Of a DNA stretch of 64,000 bases, positions 22,626 through 35,012 are shown piece by piece. Positions within the stretch are counted from its first letter, which is position 1, and every line of letters starts with the position of its first letter. A program made the translations under genes and the position numbers. The notes under the pieces are model-generated. The model saw nothing but the letters and a program-made list of their open reading frames with translations. It did no database searches and had not been told where the DNA came from. The DNA lies in NCBI GenBank assembly GCA_007922305.1, contig ML677366.1:14604783-14668782 (forward strand), written 5' to 3'. Origin of the DNA: Dermatemys mawii. Its lineage: Eukaryota; Chordata; Testudines; Dermatemydidae.

Positions 22626-25600
22626 GAAGGCCAGTCTTTGTGCTGAGTAGTGTTAATCATATTTGACCTAAAGAGAGTGAGAGGACAATATGCTTTAGAT
22701 TGCGATTTCAGTGAATATGAATGTATGTGTTATGAGGGGGAATCGCTAGTTTCTTGCATTCTTAAGGCTCTTTTGACTAAAAACACATTAGTCACCCCTT
22801 ATGTTCTCATTTATAATTTACATGGCAACTGTTAGATGCTCTGCAACCACATGAGAAATTTGAACCATGAGGCAGCAGATGTACCTGACAAAGTGTGGGT
22901 TGTGTTTATAAAGCTGGTATCTGAGCCCATAAGATGTGGCTCTTGAAAGGAGCTGTAATATTCTCCTCTCTTCACTTACAGGGAGATGGGCACTTCATTT
23001 CTGCAGTGGCATAGTGCAAAAGAGAGATGCCATACACAAAGTTACACTGAAAATGCTTGAGCCATTCATTAAAGTGACCTGTTCTCCGGACAGAATATCT
23101 TCATTTTTAATTCACAAAAATGTGATCAAGATTGCCTCCCCACGTGTTCACCTCCCCACAAATAAACTGGTGGCTATAAAAGACAGGAAGGTATATTTCG
23201 GGGGTGGGAATATGGCCTTAAAGTACACAGTATGTACTGTGAGGGCACATGTTTCTTTAAGAAGATTCTTGTATGTTCGATGGAGCATAGGGCACATGCA
23301 TGTCTCCTCATGCATTCATTACTCATCAGAATGACAGCCAAAGTATAGTCAGGCAGAATTTTGTTGTATGCTAAAGTTATTCAAGATTGTGCAGAGGTGT
23401 CCCTATACAGCACTGATTAATCAGGTTTGTTTTGTCAGTGGAGAGCACAGCTAGCTATTTCAAAGTATAAGTGAAGTTCAATGAGGGTTTCTGTTGCTGA
23501 CTGCAATGAAAATAAGATCGGGCTCATATGGAGCAACCCCCTACATCAGATTTATTATGGGGGATGTGAGTGGCATCCCTATCTCTGGTGACTCAAGGGT
23601 TAAATTCAGAATGGTAAACAAGTCAGAATCTAGATTTTTACTTCTATTTATATTCTTCCCATTATGGCACTCTACAGGGTGAGGCGATTTTTCCACCATA
23701 GAAACTTTCCTTGGCTGAGTTCAGGCAAGAATAAACATTCTCTTCCCTGGGATCTGTCCCTTACCAGCTCCTTTCACCCAATCAGCATCCAGTTGATTGA
23801 ATAAAGTATATACTAAAAACTTCACTTTATGATCCCTTAGGTGGGGAAATTGATATGAGTCTGAAATGGAAGCAGTGAAGATCATTGGTTCTACATGATA
23901 GGTTCTGATTTAATTTGCAGGATAGTCATTTGAATACTTTACTGCAACACCAGAGTTGCTGAGTCTGATTTGTGTGTGTGCTAAATCTGGCACTACATAT
24001 ATTAGCACAGAAGCATAAAAGAATGAACCCTATCATGGAGAAAGATGAGGAAGCTTTTGGTTTACTTTAATCTTAGAAATGCCATTACAAAATATGCTTT
24101 TCTTTCCCCTCCCATGTAGCTCTAAAGGACAAGACATCCTATTCATCCCTGGCATAAGCAGGTGAAAGTGCCATGTCAGTCAGTGGGAGTTGTTGCTCTT
24201 TACACAGCTGAAGTGAGATGAAGGTATTTAGATTAGGGATGGGCAAGCTAGGTCATATTTTATATGAACCAAACCCTTCCTTCAGAGCTTAAGCCAAATA
24301 TTTTTTTTGAGAAAGTTTTGATCATTCAATTCAGTGCTTTTTTGTTTGGCTTTTTTCCCCCTTGGTTTTGAAGAGGACCCAAGGTGGAAATGCTATGGAG
24401 AAGTCCATTCCTCCTGCAGCATTTCTAACTCAGCCAATTTTGAGGACAAACTGGAAGCTTCATTCCTGAGAGTTCTCTGCTCTGATTCTCTCGTTTGCTG
24501 TTGCTTTTCTCAAGCCTGCCTGAAGCATCACTGTGTGAATTTCAGAGCTGTCTTTGTTCCTATAGTCCCTTACTCCACCTATAAGCAGCCAGCATCGCAA
24601 CCCCTTACCTCGCCTGGTTTCAGATTGCTGCCTGGAGGGGGCTGCCAGCAGGGGTCCCTGAAGAACACCAACACTTTCATTTCCAATATTGCCAACCTCC
24701 TGTGCTTAAATCATGAGTCTAGCTTAAAAATCATGAAATTAAAAAGAATGATGGGGGTTCTTTGCTTTCTAAGTTTTGAGCCGTTAGGATTCAATGTTTT
24801 CATGCTTTGCTCTGCTGGAAACTTGTTTTGTTTTTAATGAAAACTGAGTTGCTCCTATAATGGGCTTCCATGAGCTGGGGGCTTTAAGAAAAATACCAAA
24901 CATAACAAGACTCTCAGTAAAATCATGAGCATTGGCAACTCTGCCTTTCCTGCAGAATCTCTAGGATGCACTCAAATTCTGTTGGTCCAAGAGAGATTTG
25001 GGTGCTATAAAATTGTTACAGGTTGTATCTGCCCAGTGCCACTTTGAATTCAGCTGAGCAGTTTAATCCAGGTTTTTATGCTCTTCTTACATGCCTTCCA
25101 AGAAGCACATGAGGAGTTAATCAGAAGAAGCTGGGAAACACTTTTTTTTTTTTTTACCTACTAATTGGCAGAGCAAGCTATTTTCTGATGTAAGCACTAA
25201 AAGATAGGGGAATGCAGCAGAGTTGAGGCTGTGTAATTTATGGGTTACATTAAAATAGAAGTTGTGCTATTATAAAAATTTAGAGCAATTATTTATTTTT
25301 TAACCAATTCACCCCACTTGGTCCATTTCTCTTCATTCTGAGGTAGGAAATTGTTCCATCTCTCAGTGCTTTTATCCACACTTCTATGGTGGATATTTGC
25401 TATTGCATCCTCTGATTACTTCCACTCTCATCTGCTGACATATTCAAAGCCTAGTTAGCCAGTTATGACTTTGATATTTCCATAATCATTCCTGAATGCA
25501 TACACTTTAAAGCATCCAAGAAATATTGCAGGAATATTTCTAAACCATGCTGGAAAGGTTGCTTTTTGAGGAGAAAGAGAAGATTATAGAATCCATTAGG

Positions 25601-26773
25601 GCTAGACTTTGAATCACTGGGATTTGAGGAGGCTTAAAACCTCATAGGGTTGAGTCCTCAGAGAATGAAAAGTCAACAAGCTCTTTCTAAGCTAGTGCTA
25701 TCTTAAAGGTGCAATTAGGGGATCACATTCTGATCTCAGTTTACACACCAGTGTAAGTGCAGAATAACTCTGCTGACTTCAGCAAAGCTGCTGTGGATTC
25801 ATGCTGGTGTAATAGGTACCCGAATCTGTCCCAGAATGTTTTATGGAACTAAAAAGAGATCTTCCAAAGCAATATTGAGGTCTTCAGTATTGTTGGTCAT
25901 TGCAACCTGTAGAACTGCATAGACTAAAATTCTTGTCATGGGGAAATGGCTGTTCTTTTGGAAGTTACATGAGCCTAGAAAGCTGGTGTGTATGGGTGCT
26001 GAAGAAAACTTGTACCTTAGATCTGACCCAAGGTTTTGCCCTTAATTTTGAACTTTGAGGTCTGATGCCCAAATCCATCAGTCAGCACTATACCAAGAAT
26101 AAAAACAGTGGCTGAATTGTATCATTAGAAAGGAAACTGATATTGCCTCAGTCCAGAAGTCAAGAAGTTATTGTGCATACCTTGTATGTTGCTTATCTTC
26201 ACACTCTCTTCATCCAAGAAGATAACATGAGTTATGAAGAGAATTTCACAATCTACTAAATAATCTCTGTGTAAATTGACAGGACTAAGTCCTTCTGGAT
26301 TACAGTGTTAATCACAGCTAAATGAGCCATTGGTAAGAAGAATCATAAAGGGACTCTTTTATAAATAGCTGTCTCTTCTGCTTGTGCTATATCAGGCTCT
26401 CTTCACTTTTTAAAATATTTTTCCCACTTCATGTCCTCCTGTTGAATTTTTTTTGTTAGGTGTGAACATGTATACTGGAGTGAAGGGAAGCTGGGTTTCT
26501 TTTATTCTAGAACAAAATTCTCTTGCTATGTCTCTTCCTCCTCTTCCTTTTGAGAGAGATGATTCATTCACATACATATACCAAAGTTCTTGCTCCAGAA
26601 ATATATGGAGATTCTTTTTTTTCACTTTCAGGTGAAGGGAGTAAAGATGTCCTGGAATAAAGGACCAAAGGAAAGGAGTCTGTCATGACACCCTAACAAG
26701 AATAGGTAGATATTGGTGTTTGTGTCAAGTTTTCAGGAGACTGGGCTGCTTAGGGTAATGATATGCAGTCTAC

Positions 26774-27055
26774 AGGTATGTCTACAGGCAAAGAACCCAG
26801 GGCTGGCCTGTGTCAGCCAACTCTGCCTTGCAGAGCTCAAGCTGTGGGGCTGTTTCACTGCTGTGGAGGCTTCTGTGCTCAACCTGGAACCTGGGCTCTA
26901 GGACTCTTCAAGGTGCAACAAGCTCTGGAACCTTGAGCTCCAACCTGAGCTCAAAAGCCTACACAGCAATGAAACAACCCCATGGCCTGAGCTCCACCAG
27001 CCTGAGTCAGCTGGCATGGGCCAGTTCTGGGTGTCCAGTTTCTGTGTAGACGTTT
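26774..27055. mobile_element. MITE with AGGTATGTCTAC end
   Basis: The left end is AGGTATGTCTACAGGCAAAG and the right end TTTCTGTGTAGACG. The interior is self-complementary over long stretches (AGCTCAAGCTGTGGGGCTGT versus CCCATGGCCTGAGCTC). Two ORF-like stretches across it are artefacts of this composition. Confidence 0.75.
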
Positions 27056-27230
27056 TGACTTCAGCCAGTTCAGTAGTAACCAAAAGTGGTGGCTTATGGC
27101 TATTTTGGGGCTACATAGAATGGACTAAGTTCAGTACACCGAGAATAGGCTTCCACCCTTAGAACTCATGCTAACTGGCGTCCTAGATGGCAGACTCACC
27201 AAAGTCAAGGATTGGACAGGCAGAGATTTG

Positions 27231-27500
27231 AGTTGGTCTACATTATAGACCTTAGAGTAGAGCAGCTGTACCTTTGTAAGGTCTTCTATCTAGCCACTCC
27301 ATGCTAATGGGAGAGACTCTCCCGTCGGCATAATTAAAGCATCCCCAACGAACGGCGGTAATTGTTTTAGCAGGAGAGGCTCTCCTGCTGACATACCACT
27401 GTCCACACCAGCACTTTTGTTCGTGAAACTTGTCAGTCGGAGGGTGTGTGATTTTCTTCCTACCCTTGACCAACACAAGTACTAATGTAGACATTAGCCT
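27231..27500. mobile_element. MITE, GTCTACATTATAGACC / AATGTAGACATTAGCC ends
   Basis: The left end is GGTCTACATTATAGAC and the right end TAATGTAGACATTAGCC. The interior block GGAGAGACTCTCCCGTCGGC and CATAATTAAAGCATCCCCAA is shared with the copy at 39561. Another element (27506) begins directly after it. Confidence 0.75.
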
Positions 27501-27505
27501 TAGCT

Positions 27506-27619
27506 AGGGTGACCAGATGCCCTGATTTTACAGGGACAGTCCCAATATTGGGCTTTATCTTATATAGGCACCTATTATCCCCCACCTCCTGTCTAGACTT
27601 TTCACTCTCTGTTCACCCT
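27506..27619. mobile_element. Short TIR element AGGGTGACC…GTTCACCCT
   Basis: 114 bp with inverted ends AGGGTGACCAGATG and GTTCACCCT, flanked by a perfect 10-bp direct repeat, AGCCTTAGCT (27496-27505 and 27620-27629). Inner sequence ACAGGGACAGTCCCAATATT. One of three copies here. Confidence 0.82.
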
Positions 27620-28659
27620 AGCCTTAGCTCTCCTCTTTTCCCTAGGTGTGATCTATCCCTCCAGGTCTGGGATGAAGCCCACAGACAGGGTGGCATGGGG
27701 AAACTTGCAGTGAGGCTTCTTATTCAGTTCTGTGGATAAGAGGAGGACTTGACTGGGTCTGATATTTGAGCTCCAGTGCTGCAATAAACTCCCCATGGGT
27801 TGTCCCCTACACCTGTGGTGAACCCCGCTGGCTTTAGTGGGGTTGCACGTGAGTGCCAGGATCTGTCTGGATTGAGGTCATTGCTCGATCAGGACTTTTA
27901 GAATCTGATTATTTTAATAACAAAAATGAACAGGCAAGTTTCAAAGTATCCAGCATCTATAAACTCTGTACTGTGCAGCTAAAAAGATATTTGATTACAG
28001 TTCTGGAAATCCTGCATGTGTTGGCTGGAATGGGAAATGAAGTAAGCTTACAAATATTTGTAGCTAACCGCAAGGCTTGCAGTTTTATTCATTGACCATG
28101 ATAAAGTATTTATAAAGCAACTGTAATTATTATATTTTTAGTTAAGCCTGTAACTTTGTCCCAAGACATTTAAGAACTTATCTGGCAGTAAATTTTATCT
28201 GACACAAGATGATAAAGAACATATTTTGGAAGCTTATTTTAAACTCTTCTATCCTTTCTTGAATCTACTGACAGTAGGTACAGTGGACAGCCTAGTTCAC
28301 AACTCTTGACCACTTCTTTTCAGCAGTTAAAATATTTAGGATGGTTTTTCTTTTTCATCCTGGTCTGTAAGGATTTTCTGCCTATCCTTGAAAGTATTTC
28401 ATTGTTTTGATTGCTTATTTTCTTACTTTAATTTTTTATTTTTCTAATATGTGCACTTCAGTTACTAACTAAATATTATCTAATTGCCCGAGATGTATTT
28501 CAGCAGAGGAAAGAGCATAGAATATGAAGGTTAGAATGGCATGATGAATACTACTGATTTTCATGTGGAAAGAGATCTAGACTATTATTTTGCAGCACCA
28601 GACATGATTCCAACATTCCATAGTCAGAAAAACACCATTTGGTTCAAGAATAATACACA

Positions 28660-28800
28660 AATTCAAAGACTCTAAGGCTAGAAGGGCCCATTATGATAAT
28701 CTAATCTGATCTCCTGTGCCATGGGTTATACAGAATTTCAGCCTGGTGGCTGTGATTTAATACACTGTTTTGACCTCCTGATCTGGAGCTTGTATGTAAA
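28660..28800 (-). mobile_element. Old CR1 3' fragment
   Basis: Bases 28671-28720 (CTAAGGCTAGAAGGGCCCAT then a TCTGATCTCCTG block) resemble the diverged 3' ends of ancient CR1 subfamilies. Short and degenerate. Confidence 0.55.
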
Positions 28801-29639
28801 GGGCAAATGGATTTTCTTTTGTTTCATAAATTAAAGAGTCGTTCATTTGAACTTAAAAGCCGTTCATTTTTCCTTGAGCCATTGAGGAGTGAGCAAATGT
28901 GCTTCACTTGGGAAATTATTTTACTAATTATATGATTTATGGTTTTAGCAGTGTGGGGGAGGGAGATAAGTTATGATCCTAAAAGGTGCTCAGGTCCCAA
29001 CGGTACTTCATGTGCGGTCAGGACCAGGGATGTAATTACTATTCCTCTGGAGCAATCCTATCTGAGTCAACATAAGTGAGAGCAGGATTTGACCAAATGT
29101 CTAAAATTTATGAATCCTTTTTTGAATGATCTCTTATGAAATTAGGCTAAATTTTTCAAACTTGGGTGCCAACAGTGAGGCTGCTAACCCCATAGTTATA
29201 CATGTAACCAAATGTGGCTTTATTTTCAGGGGCACTGGGTATCCTCAGCTTCACTGAAGTCCATAAGACCTGCAAGTGAAAATCAGGCCACCACTTTGCT
29301 GTTGTGGAGCTCAGTCTGTCTATAAAATCCTCAAGCTGAGACACTTCCAAAAATATCATACCACAAAGCAGACCAGAGGTTACATAACCCCTGTGCTGGA
29401 CACCCACCACTTTCTCTTGTCAAATCCATTTTGTTGTCACCAAGAAGTTAGATTCCAAGAAAGAAGCAGCAACTGGTTGCAATGTTTTGAGCTGTATGTT
29501 GTGCCTGACAGAAAAGTGAGGTTCAGGCCACACCCAGCTTCTTGGCTGTGGTTCTACACATAGTCCATGTCATGCCCATGGAGCAACTCCTTTTAAATAC
29601 ACAGTTCTCTTTTGAATTATTATTGTCTTAGGACCTAGA

Positions 29640-29850
29640 GATAAGGACCTAATGTGCTTGATGATGTACGTACTCTTAGTAAGAGACAGTCCCTGCCTTC
29701 CTTGAAGAGTTTATAGTCTAGACAAAGCAGACAACAGATCAGAGGGGGAAATAAGAGGCACAGAAAGGTGACGAGCCTAGGGTCTCGCAGGTGGCTGATG
29801 GCTGAGCTTTGATCAGAAGCCAGGTCTCCTGACTCCCAGTCCAGTGCTCC
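29640..29850 (-). repeat. MIR-like SINE fragment, reverse orientation
   Basis: AGACAGTCCCTGCCTTCC, AGGCACAGAAAGGTGACGAG and CCAGGTCTCCTGACTCCC resemble a MIR or MIR-like SINE in reverse order. Family uncertain. Confidence 0.45.
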
Positions 29851-29932
29851 GTCTATTTGTCTTTGTTGCCCCCCTCATATTCTCCGCAGTGGTAGTAAAA
29901 GCTGTTGACAGAGGACTGCCTCCATTTTGCTC

Positions 29933-29957
29933 TTTTTTTTTTTTTTTTTTTTTTTTT
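29933..29957. repeat. Poly(T) tract
   Basis: 25 consecutive T following the MIR-like fragment. Confidence 0.95.
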
Positions 29958-30557
29958 CCAAGGTGTGAAATCTTTGTTTTAGAAAAGGTTGTTCTAAATG
30001 AATTTTCTTGTAGAAACAAAAGTGAATTCATATATGCTTTATTATTTATTATTATTAAAATTTTAAAGTGCTAGTCAGCTGAAGGTGGGTACATTTTCCT
30101 TGTGACCAGTATGAGAGAGTGAAGCAAGATTGTATGCATCCTAAGCTGCTCCCAATATTTTAAAACTCTTCCAGGGAGTGTGGCTGCATTACACAATGTT
30201 TTAAAGTGCTAACATTACTTTAGCAGATATGATTATACATCTGTCCAGCTACTGCCTTGGTATTCCTGATATGGGAGGGCTGCTGTATATTAGGAGTCCT
30301 ACCTAAAGACTAAAATAGCTCTTCAACAAAAATTGGCCTTCACTTGAAGCTAGTGTCAGGGCAAAAACTCATTCTTAGGAGTGTGCCGAGCCAATCCACA
30401 TCCTGATTCCCGTGAGGGAGGGGTGCATCTGCAGACGAATAGTGCTGTGATTCATGTTACACGCTATTTGGACTGTGGGAAAGTTTACTAGGACCCTAGT
30501 TGTGTGTTCCAGCCCCAAAATGTTTCAGAGCGGAAGAGATGTGGATTCCACAAGAGA

Positions 30558-30634
30558 TTTGAGTTTGATCCAAAGTCCATGGAAGTCTTCCATTGACTTC
30601 AAAAGACCTCAGTGGGCTTTGGATCAAGGCTGGG
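30558..30634. repeat. Palindromic interspersed repeat (TTTGATCCAAAGTCCAT…CTTTGGATCAAG)
   Basis: GAGTTTGATCCAAAGTCCAT and GTGGGCTTTGGATCAAGGC are inverted copies around a CCATTGACTTCA core. Similar units lie at 11225-11292, 13262-13310, 46736-46803 and 63236-63304. Confidence 0.75.
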
Positions 30635-30952
30635 GGCCTGGATTTAAAATGTAATTGTTTTGCATTTATAAGGAAGAACGCACCTTGTAGTAATTTCTCA
30701 ATCACCCCTTTTTTTTCATTTTAGAATTTGAGTTGCAAACACTGGCTGGTGCTCTGTTCCTTCTGTACACCGTGACATGCAGATAGCTACAAAATCTGTT
30801 TTTGATGTACTGCATTATTGGAGACAGAAATGCTTCGGTGGCTTTTGGAAAGTTCTGAACGGTCCATCAGCAAAGCCATTCAAACACATATGTTAAGGTG
30901 ATACCTGGATGGCTTAATGAATGTTTGTTTGTTTGTTTGTTTTCATCCTCAG

Positions 30953-31161
30953 CTTTATATTCAGGCCAGATGTCCGGAGAAACTGACCTTATCAATTGCC
31001 AGAGCGACTTACCACTCTCATCCCCTGAGGCTGCAAGGAGTGAATAGAGGCGTTCCATACCAACAGTACCAACCGGTAGTGATGCTGGAGCAGGCCTATA
31101 CCATTCATTGGGATGGGAGAGCACCTGAAGATGTCATTCTGTACCCAATCAACTTCAATAG
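30953..31161 (+). CDS. CEMIP2-like: CEMIP2-like exon K
   Basis: Acceptor CAG at 30950-30952 after a GTTT-repeat/pyrimidine tract, with a weaker donor GTACCA at 31162. The exon is 209 nt, phase 0 to phase 2. The frame reads LYIQARCPEKLTLSIARATY, then PLRLQGVNRGVPYQQYQPVV and MLEQAYTIHWDGRAPEDV and INFN. The QYQPVVMLE..YTIHW motif is shared by CEMIP and CEMIP2. Intact. It lies between introns of 9.1 and 15.9 kb. Confidence 0.92.
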
Positions 31162-31667
31162 GTACCACCCAAGATTTCTTTTGAGCATGTTCTGTTTCTG
31201 ACATGAGTATTGCTATGATGCTTTTCCAGGATCCTGCTGACTTATCTTTTGGCACAATATCAGCAACTTCTGAGAGCTGCAGTAAGTTGTATGACAGACA
31301 CAATTACAAACAAATGCCTCTGTGTTTACTTTACTGCAGCCTTTCTGATGTGCAGAGACTTTTCTCCTTCCAGGACATTTTGAAATAAAATCCAGTTTAT
31401 AACTAGCATGCTCTCCCTGAAATCGGATCTGAAGGAGCCCTTGTATGCTCTCTCATTTGTTCACTCTAGTTCTTGCACACCCAGTACATTTCCCATAAAT
31501 ATGAAGTGTAGAAATGTATTGGAATGTGTATGGAGAGTCACATTTTTCTCTGTCCTAAACACTACCATTTCATTCTTTACTTTATCAACTTTAAAAATAC
31601 CAGGAGTCTGCTGAAATGCTTCAAAATTGAGAGAACTCTATTCTGTTCCAATTTCCATGTTTTCTTG

Positions 31668-31805
31668 TGACGGAGTCCTGTGGCACCTTAAAGTCTAAAG
31701 TTTTAGCCATGCTCTAAAAATTTAGTTAGTCTTTAAGGTGCCACAGGACTCTTTGTCACTTCTGCTATTCCAGACTAACACGGCTACCCCTCTGATTCTT
31801 GACAA
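31668..31805 (+). mobile_element. Mini fold-back Penelope-like tail insertion
   Basis: Flanked by the 9-bp duplication GTTTTCTTG (31659-31667 and 31806-31814). GAGTCCTGTGGCACCTTAAAG is followed, inverted, by CTTTAAGGTGCCACAGGACTC. The sense terminus CCAGACTAACACGGCTACC follows at the right. Same design and nearly the same sequence as the ends of the large copy at 42970. Confidence 0.88.
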
Positions 31806-34392
31806 GTTTTCTTGCACCTCCTTTATATAAAACTGACACACATGCACTTTAGACTTATTTTTCCCCTGAAGGTTGTTCTGTTTTTTTCCTAGATCTTTCC
31901 TGTTTGACTGTTGGGTAAAGGGACTGATTCTTATAACATGTACATGGGTTTTACATTGGCATGCTTCCCCTTGAGAGCAGTTACACCTGATTTGGCACTG
32001 GTGTGACTGAGAGGAGAGAGCCTCACGATATGTGAGGCACACCCATTATTTACATTGTCAAAAATAGATACTTAAATACTACCGTGATAAGCAATATAGA
32101 AAATCCTATGGCTGACACACACGTTCTTTAGCACATGTAACTTCTTGAGTCCTTTTAGGATGATACAGTAAAAGAGCAGAGTTGTAAATCTTGCCCTAAG
32201 AGTTTGTTTGCACAAAGTATTTAGGTGCAAAGGTGCAGGTAGATAGGTAGTGGGATTTTCAAAAGTAGATAAGCAGGTTAGGAGTCTTTGCATCTTTAGG
32301 TGCCTAAATAATTTTGTAAATCAAGCCCCTGGAGAATATCTAATTCTGCTCCTCCAAGACAGTTAAATTACACAAGTTTTAGCTGCAGGTAGCATTTTTG
32401 GCTCCACTTTGAATGGCGTTGGTTTCCTTGAATTTGTGTGCTGAAATATTTTGGGTCAAATTTTGCCCTTACACATGTGAAACCCCACTGATGTCCATGG
32501 AATTATATGAATGTGATGGAGGGGAAGATTATACCCTGTTTTTATTCCTGATGCAGTGGATAGCACTGGAAATGTATATGACAGACGTTCTGAAGCAGAT
32601 CTGTTAACCTCTTTGATGCCTCTGCTATGGTTCCTTGGGACTCCTGGGGTGAGAGAGGTGTGTGTTTGGACAATGCTCATACAGCAGAGGAATTTATCCT
32701 CTGCCTAACCAAAATCCATTTTGAATACCTGCTGGTAGCTTTGTCCAAATGGCTCACTGCTGCTGCCAGGGAAGGAAGTTCCCAATATCCAGTATGGGGA
32801 TGCTGATCATAGAGATCATGTATCCCAGCATGAATGGCTCCATCGTAATCCCAGCAGCCTTCCGCAGTGACTGCTGAGATGTAGTCTCTGCAGACTTCTC
32901 CTATGATTTAAAGATGAAGGTAGATATAGGCCATGATATAGGTCTCAGGGTTTGTGTGTGGTGTATATCACACCTTGCACACACTCTTGCCATCTAGGAG
33001 CTATTAATATGTCTAAGTTTTTTTTTTTTTAAGATCTTGTACTTTCACAGAGAAGAAAAGTCAGTTTGTCATCTGTGAACAAGCCCCAGTTTTGTCATTT
33101 ATTTTCCTATTTTAAAAGTAATTTTCCTTGCAGTTAGAGCTAAATCCTCAGTTGGGGGAACAGGCAACTCCAGGGGAGCCATGCCAGTTTCTACTCCAGC
33201 TGAGGCTCTGACCCACCATATTAAAACAGATTTAAATTTATAAGCGAGAGATCTGGTCCCTCATTCAGGCAGCAACATAAATGTGTCACACATTCAAAAT
33301 CCTACAGTGTGCTTGGCTTCACAGAAGACAACGAGAATAGCAATCAAATCATTTGAATGAGGGAAAGCTGTCTCTAGATTTCTTTGTTTTTTCTGCTAAA
33401 GAAACCGTTGTCAGGCTGTCTGGTTTGAAGAAATACACTGAAAGAGAACCACAATTTTGCTTCATATAAAACTTCTTACTAGCAAGAATCAAGAAAGAAA
33501 CAAGTGTAGCAAGTCCCTGTTTGTTCTGAGTAGACAAGACCCTCTAGTAGAGCAAGAACTCAAATGACCTAATGGGAATGATCAAGAGTTTAGGCTGCAT
33601 AGGGGAAGCACTGAGGGGAAAAATACTGTCTCAAGCATTTCCACTTTTCCCCTCAGTTACTTTGCCCTTCCAGGAGAACCCTTTTTTATCAAAATCCTAA
33701 TGGACCGTTACTGCAGTGCAGCATTCTTTTTATTTTTGGAATGAAAGACATAACCTGTTATCAAGATGGAGACAATCCCAAGTTAAACCCCCTTGGGAAG
33801 TTTTTTACTTGCCTTAACAGGTCTTCCTGCTTGTGTTTTGGGTGTTTTAATTTTTAAACACACAACATTGTGAATAATCAAACAAAAAAAAATGAACACT
33901 CTTGACAATGAAAAATGTACAAACTGCGTATTGAGCAAAACCAAGAAGAATGATTGAGCTTAAAAGCAGTGTCTTGGGAGTAGTAATTGCAGTGCAGCTC
34001 TATTAAATCACTAAATTACTTTTACCTGGCATTGGTAGAGCAGCTGATAGCTATATCAGGGATACTGATGTTTCAGCTAGGCAGCACTGGTATTTCTGGA
34101 ATAACTATTCTGAGTTGGCTAAAAGAAGGTCAGGGGGGAAAATAAAGAATTTTGACAGTGGGATGTGTACCAGGATTTGGATTGCTCCAGCGGTCAGGCA
34201 TAATATCGATGCTGAATACTTGTATGGTTAACTCCTTCATTGCCACCAGAAGTTCTATAAATCCCAATAGCGGTAATTTACATTAATTCAAACATCTTTT
34301 TAAAACAGTGATACTCAGACCTCAGTGGTTCAGGAGCCAAATAAGAGATCAATACTGCCCAAAAGCCCCACACTAGTGTAAATTCATCATTT

Positions 34393-34394
<2 letters not shown>

Positions 34395-34430
<36 letters not shown>
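34395..34430. repeat. (GT)n microsatellite
   Basis: 18 uninterrupted GT units. Confidence 0.95.
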
Positions 34431-34434
<4 letters not shown>

Positions 34435-34894
34435 GAATGTACTCGGAGCAAAATGACCTGACCAGGTATTCTACAGTTGGTTAATAACATAGTAAAAGCA
34501 TCCTGATTGGTTGTTAATTAAATCACATAATGAGTGGCGGGAGACACAATAAAGAGCCACTTGCAGATCCTAAGCCTCCGTCTAAGTATCACTAGTTCAG
34601 ACTAGAGCACTGAAATTCACTAGGTGGGCCAGAGAGATAAATAGACACTCCTCTGTTGGAGTAAATGCAAACTGACTCCAGATGAGACTCTCATCCAATG
34701 CGGCCAGCAGCACTGCACAAGCATGTATCTAGGATGCTATCTGGAGTACAAGCACTTAAGAGGAGCCCTCCCTTTTATTTGTGACTAGCTGAGGGCATGT
34801 CATGGATGTACCTCTTCAGTGCTGATTTTGATGGTTACGTGGGGATTACAGTAATTGTGACTTCCCCCACCTAGAAATTCCTTCAGTTTCCATT

Positions 34895-35012
34895 AGGGTG
34901 ACCAGATTTCCCTATTTTATAGGGACAGTCCTGATTTTTGGGTCTTTTTCTTAGGTAGTCTCCACCCCATCCTCTGTCCCAATTTTTTTCACACTTGCTG
35001 CCTGGTCACCTT
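34895..35012. mobile_element. Short TIR element AGGGTGACC…GGTCACCTT
   Basis: Inverted ends AGGGTGACCAGATTTC and CTGGTCACCTT, flanked by AGTTTCCATT (34885-34894) and AGTTTCCACT (35013-35022), a 9/10 direct repeat. Same family as 27506. Confidence 0.8.

Larger units (their letters stand above)
21846..30952 (+). other. Intron J-K
   Basis: 9.1 kb. It holds MITEs at 26774, 27231 and 27506, an old CR1 piece at 28660 and MIR-like fragments. An open stretch at 22982-23190 has splice-like borders but no recognised homology. From 23400 to 26700 I see nothing classifiable apart from a (possibly repeat-derived) palindromic patch near 25730-25830. Confidence 0.75.

Noticed and set aside
24334..24837. 167-codon ORF on the + strand
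   Set aside because: No recognisable motif, no splice context matching the host gene, composition typical of non-coding sequence; longest-by-chance ORF in a 9-kb intron.
34395..34430. (GT)n as a regulatory Z-DNA element
   Set aside because: Nothing beyond the simple repeat supports a function.
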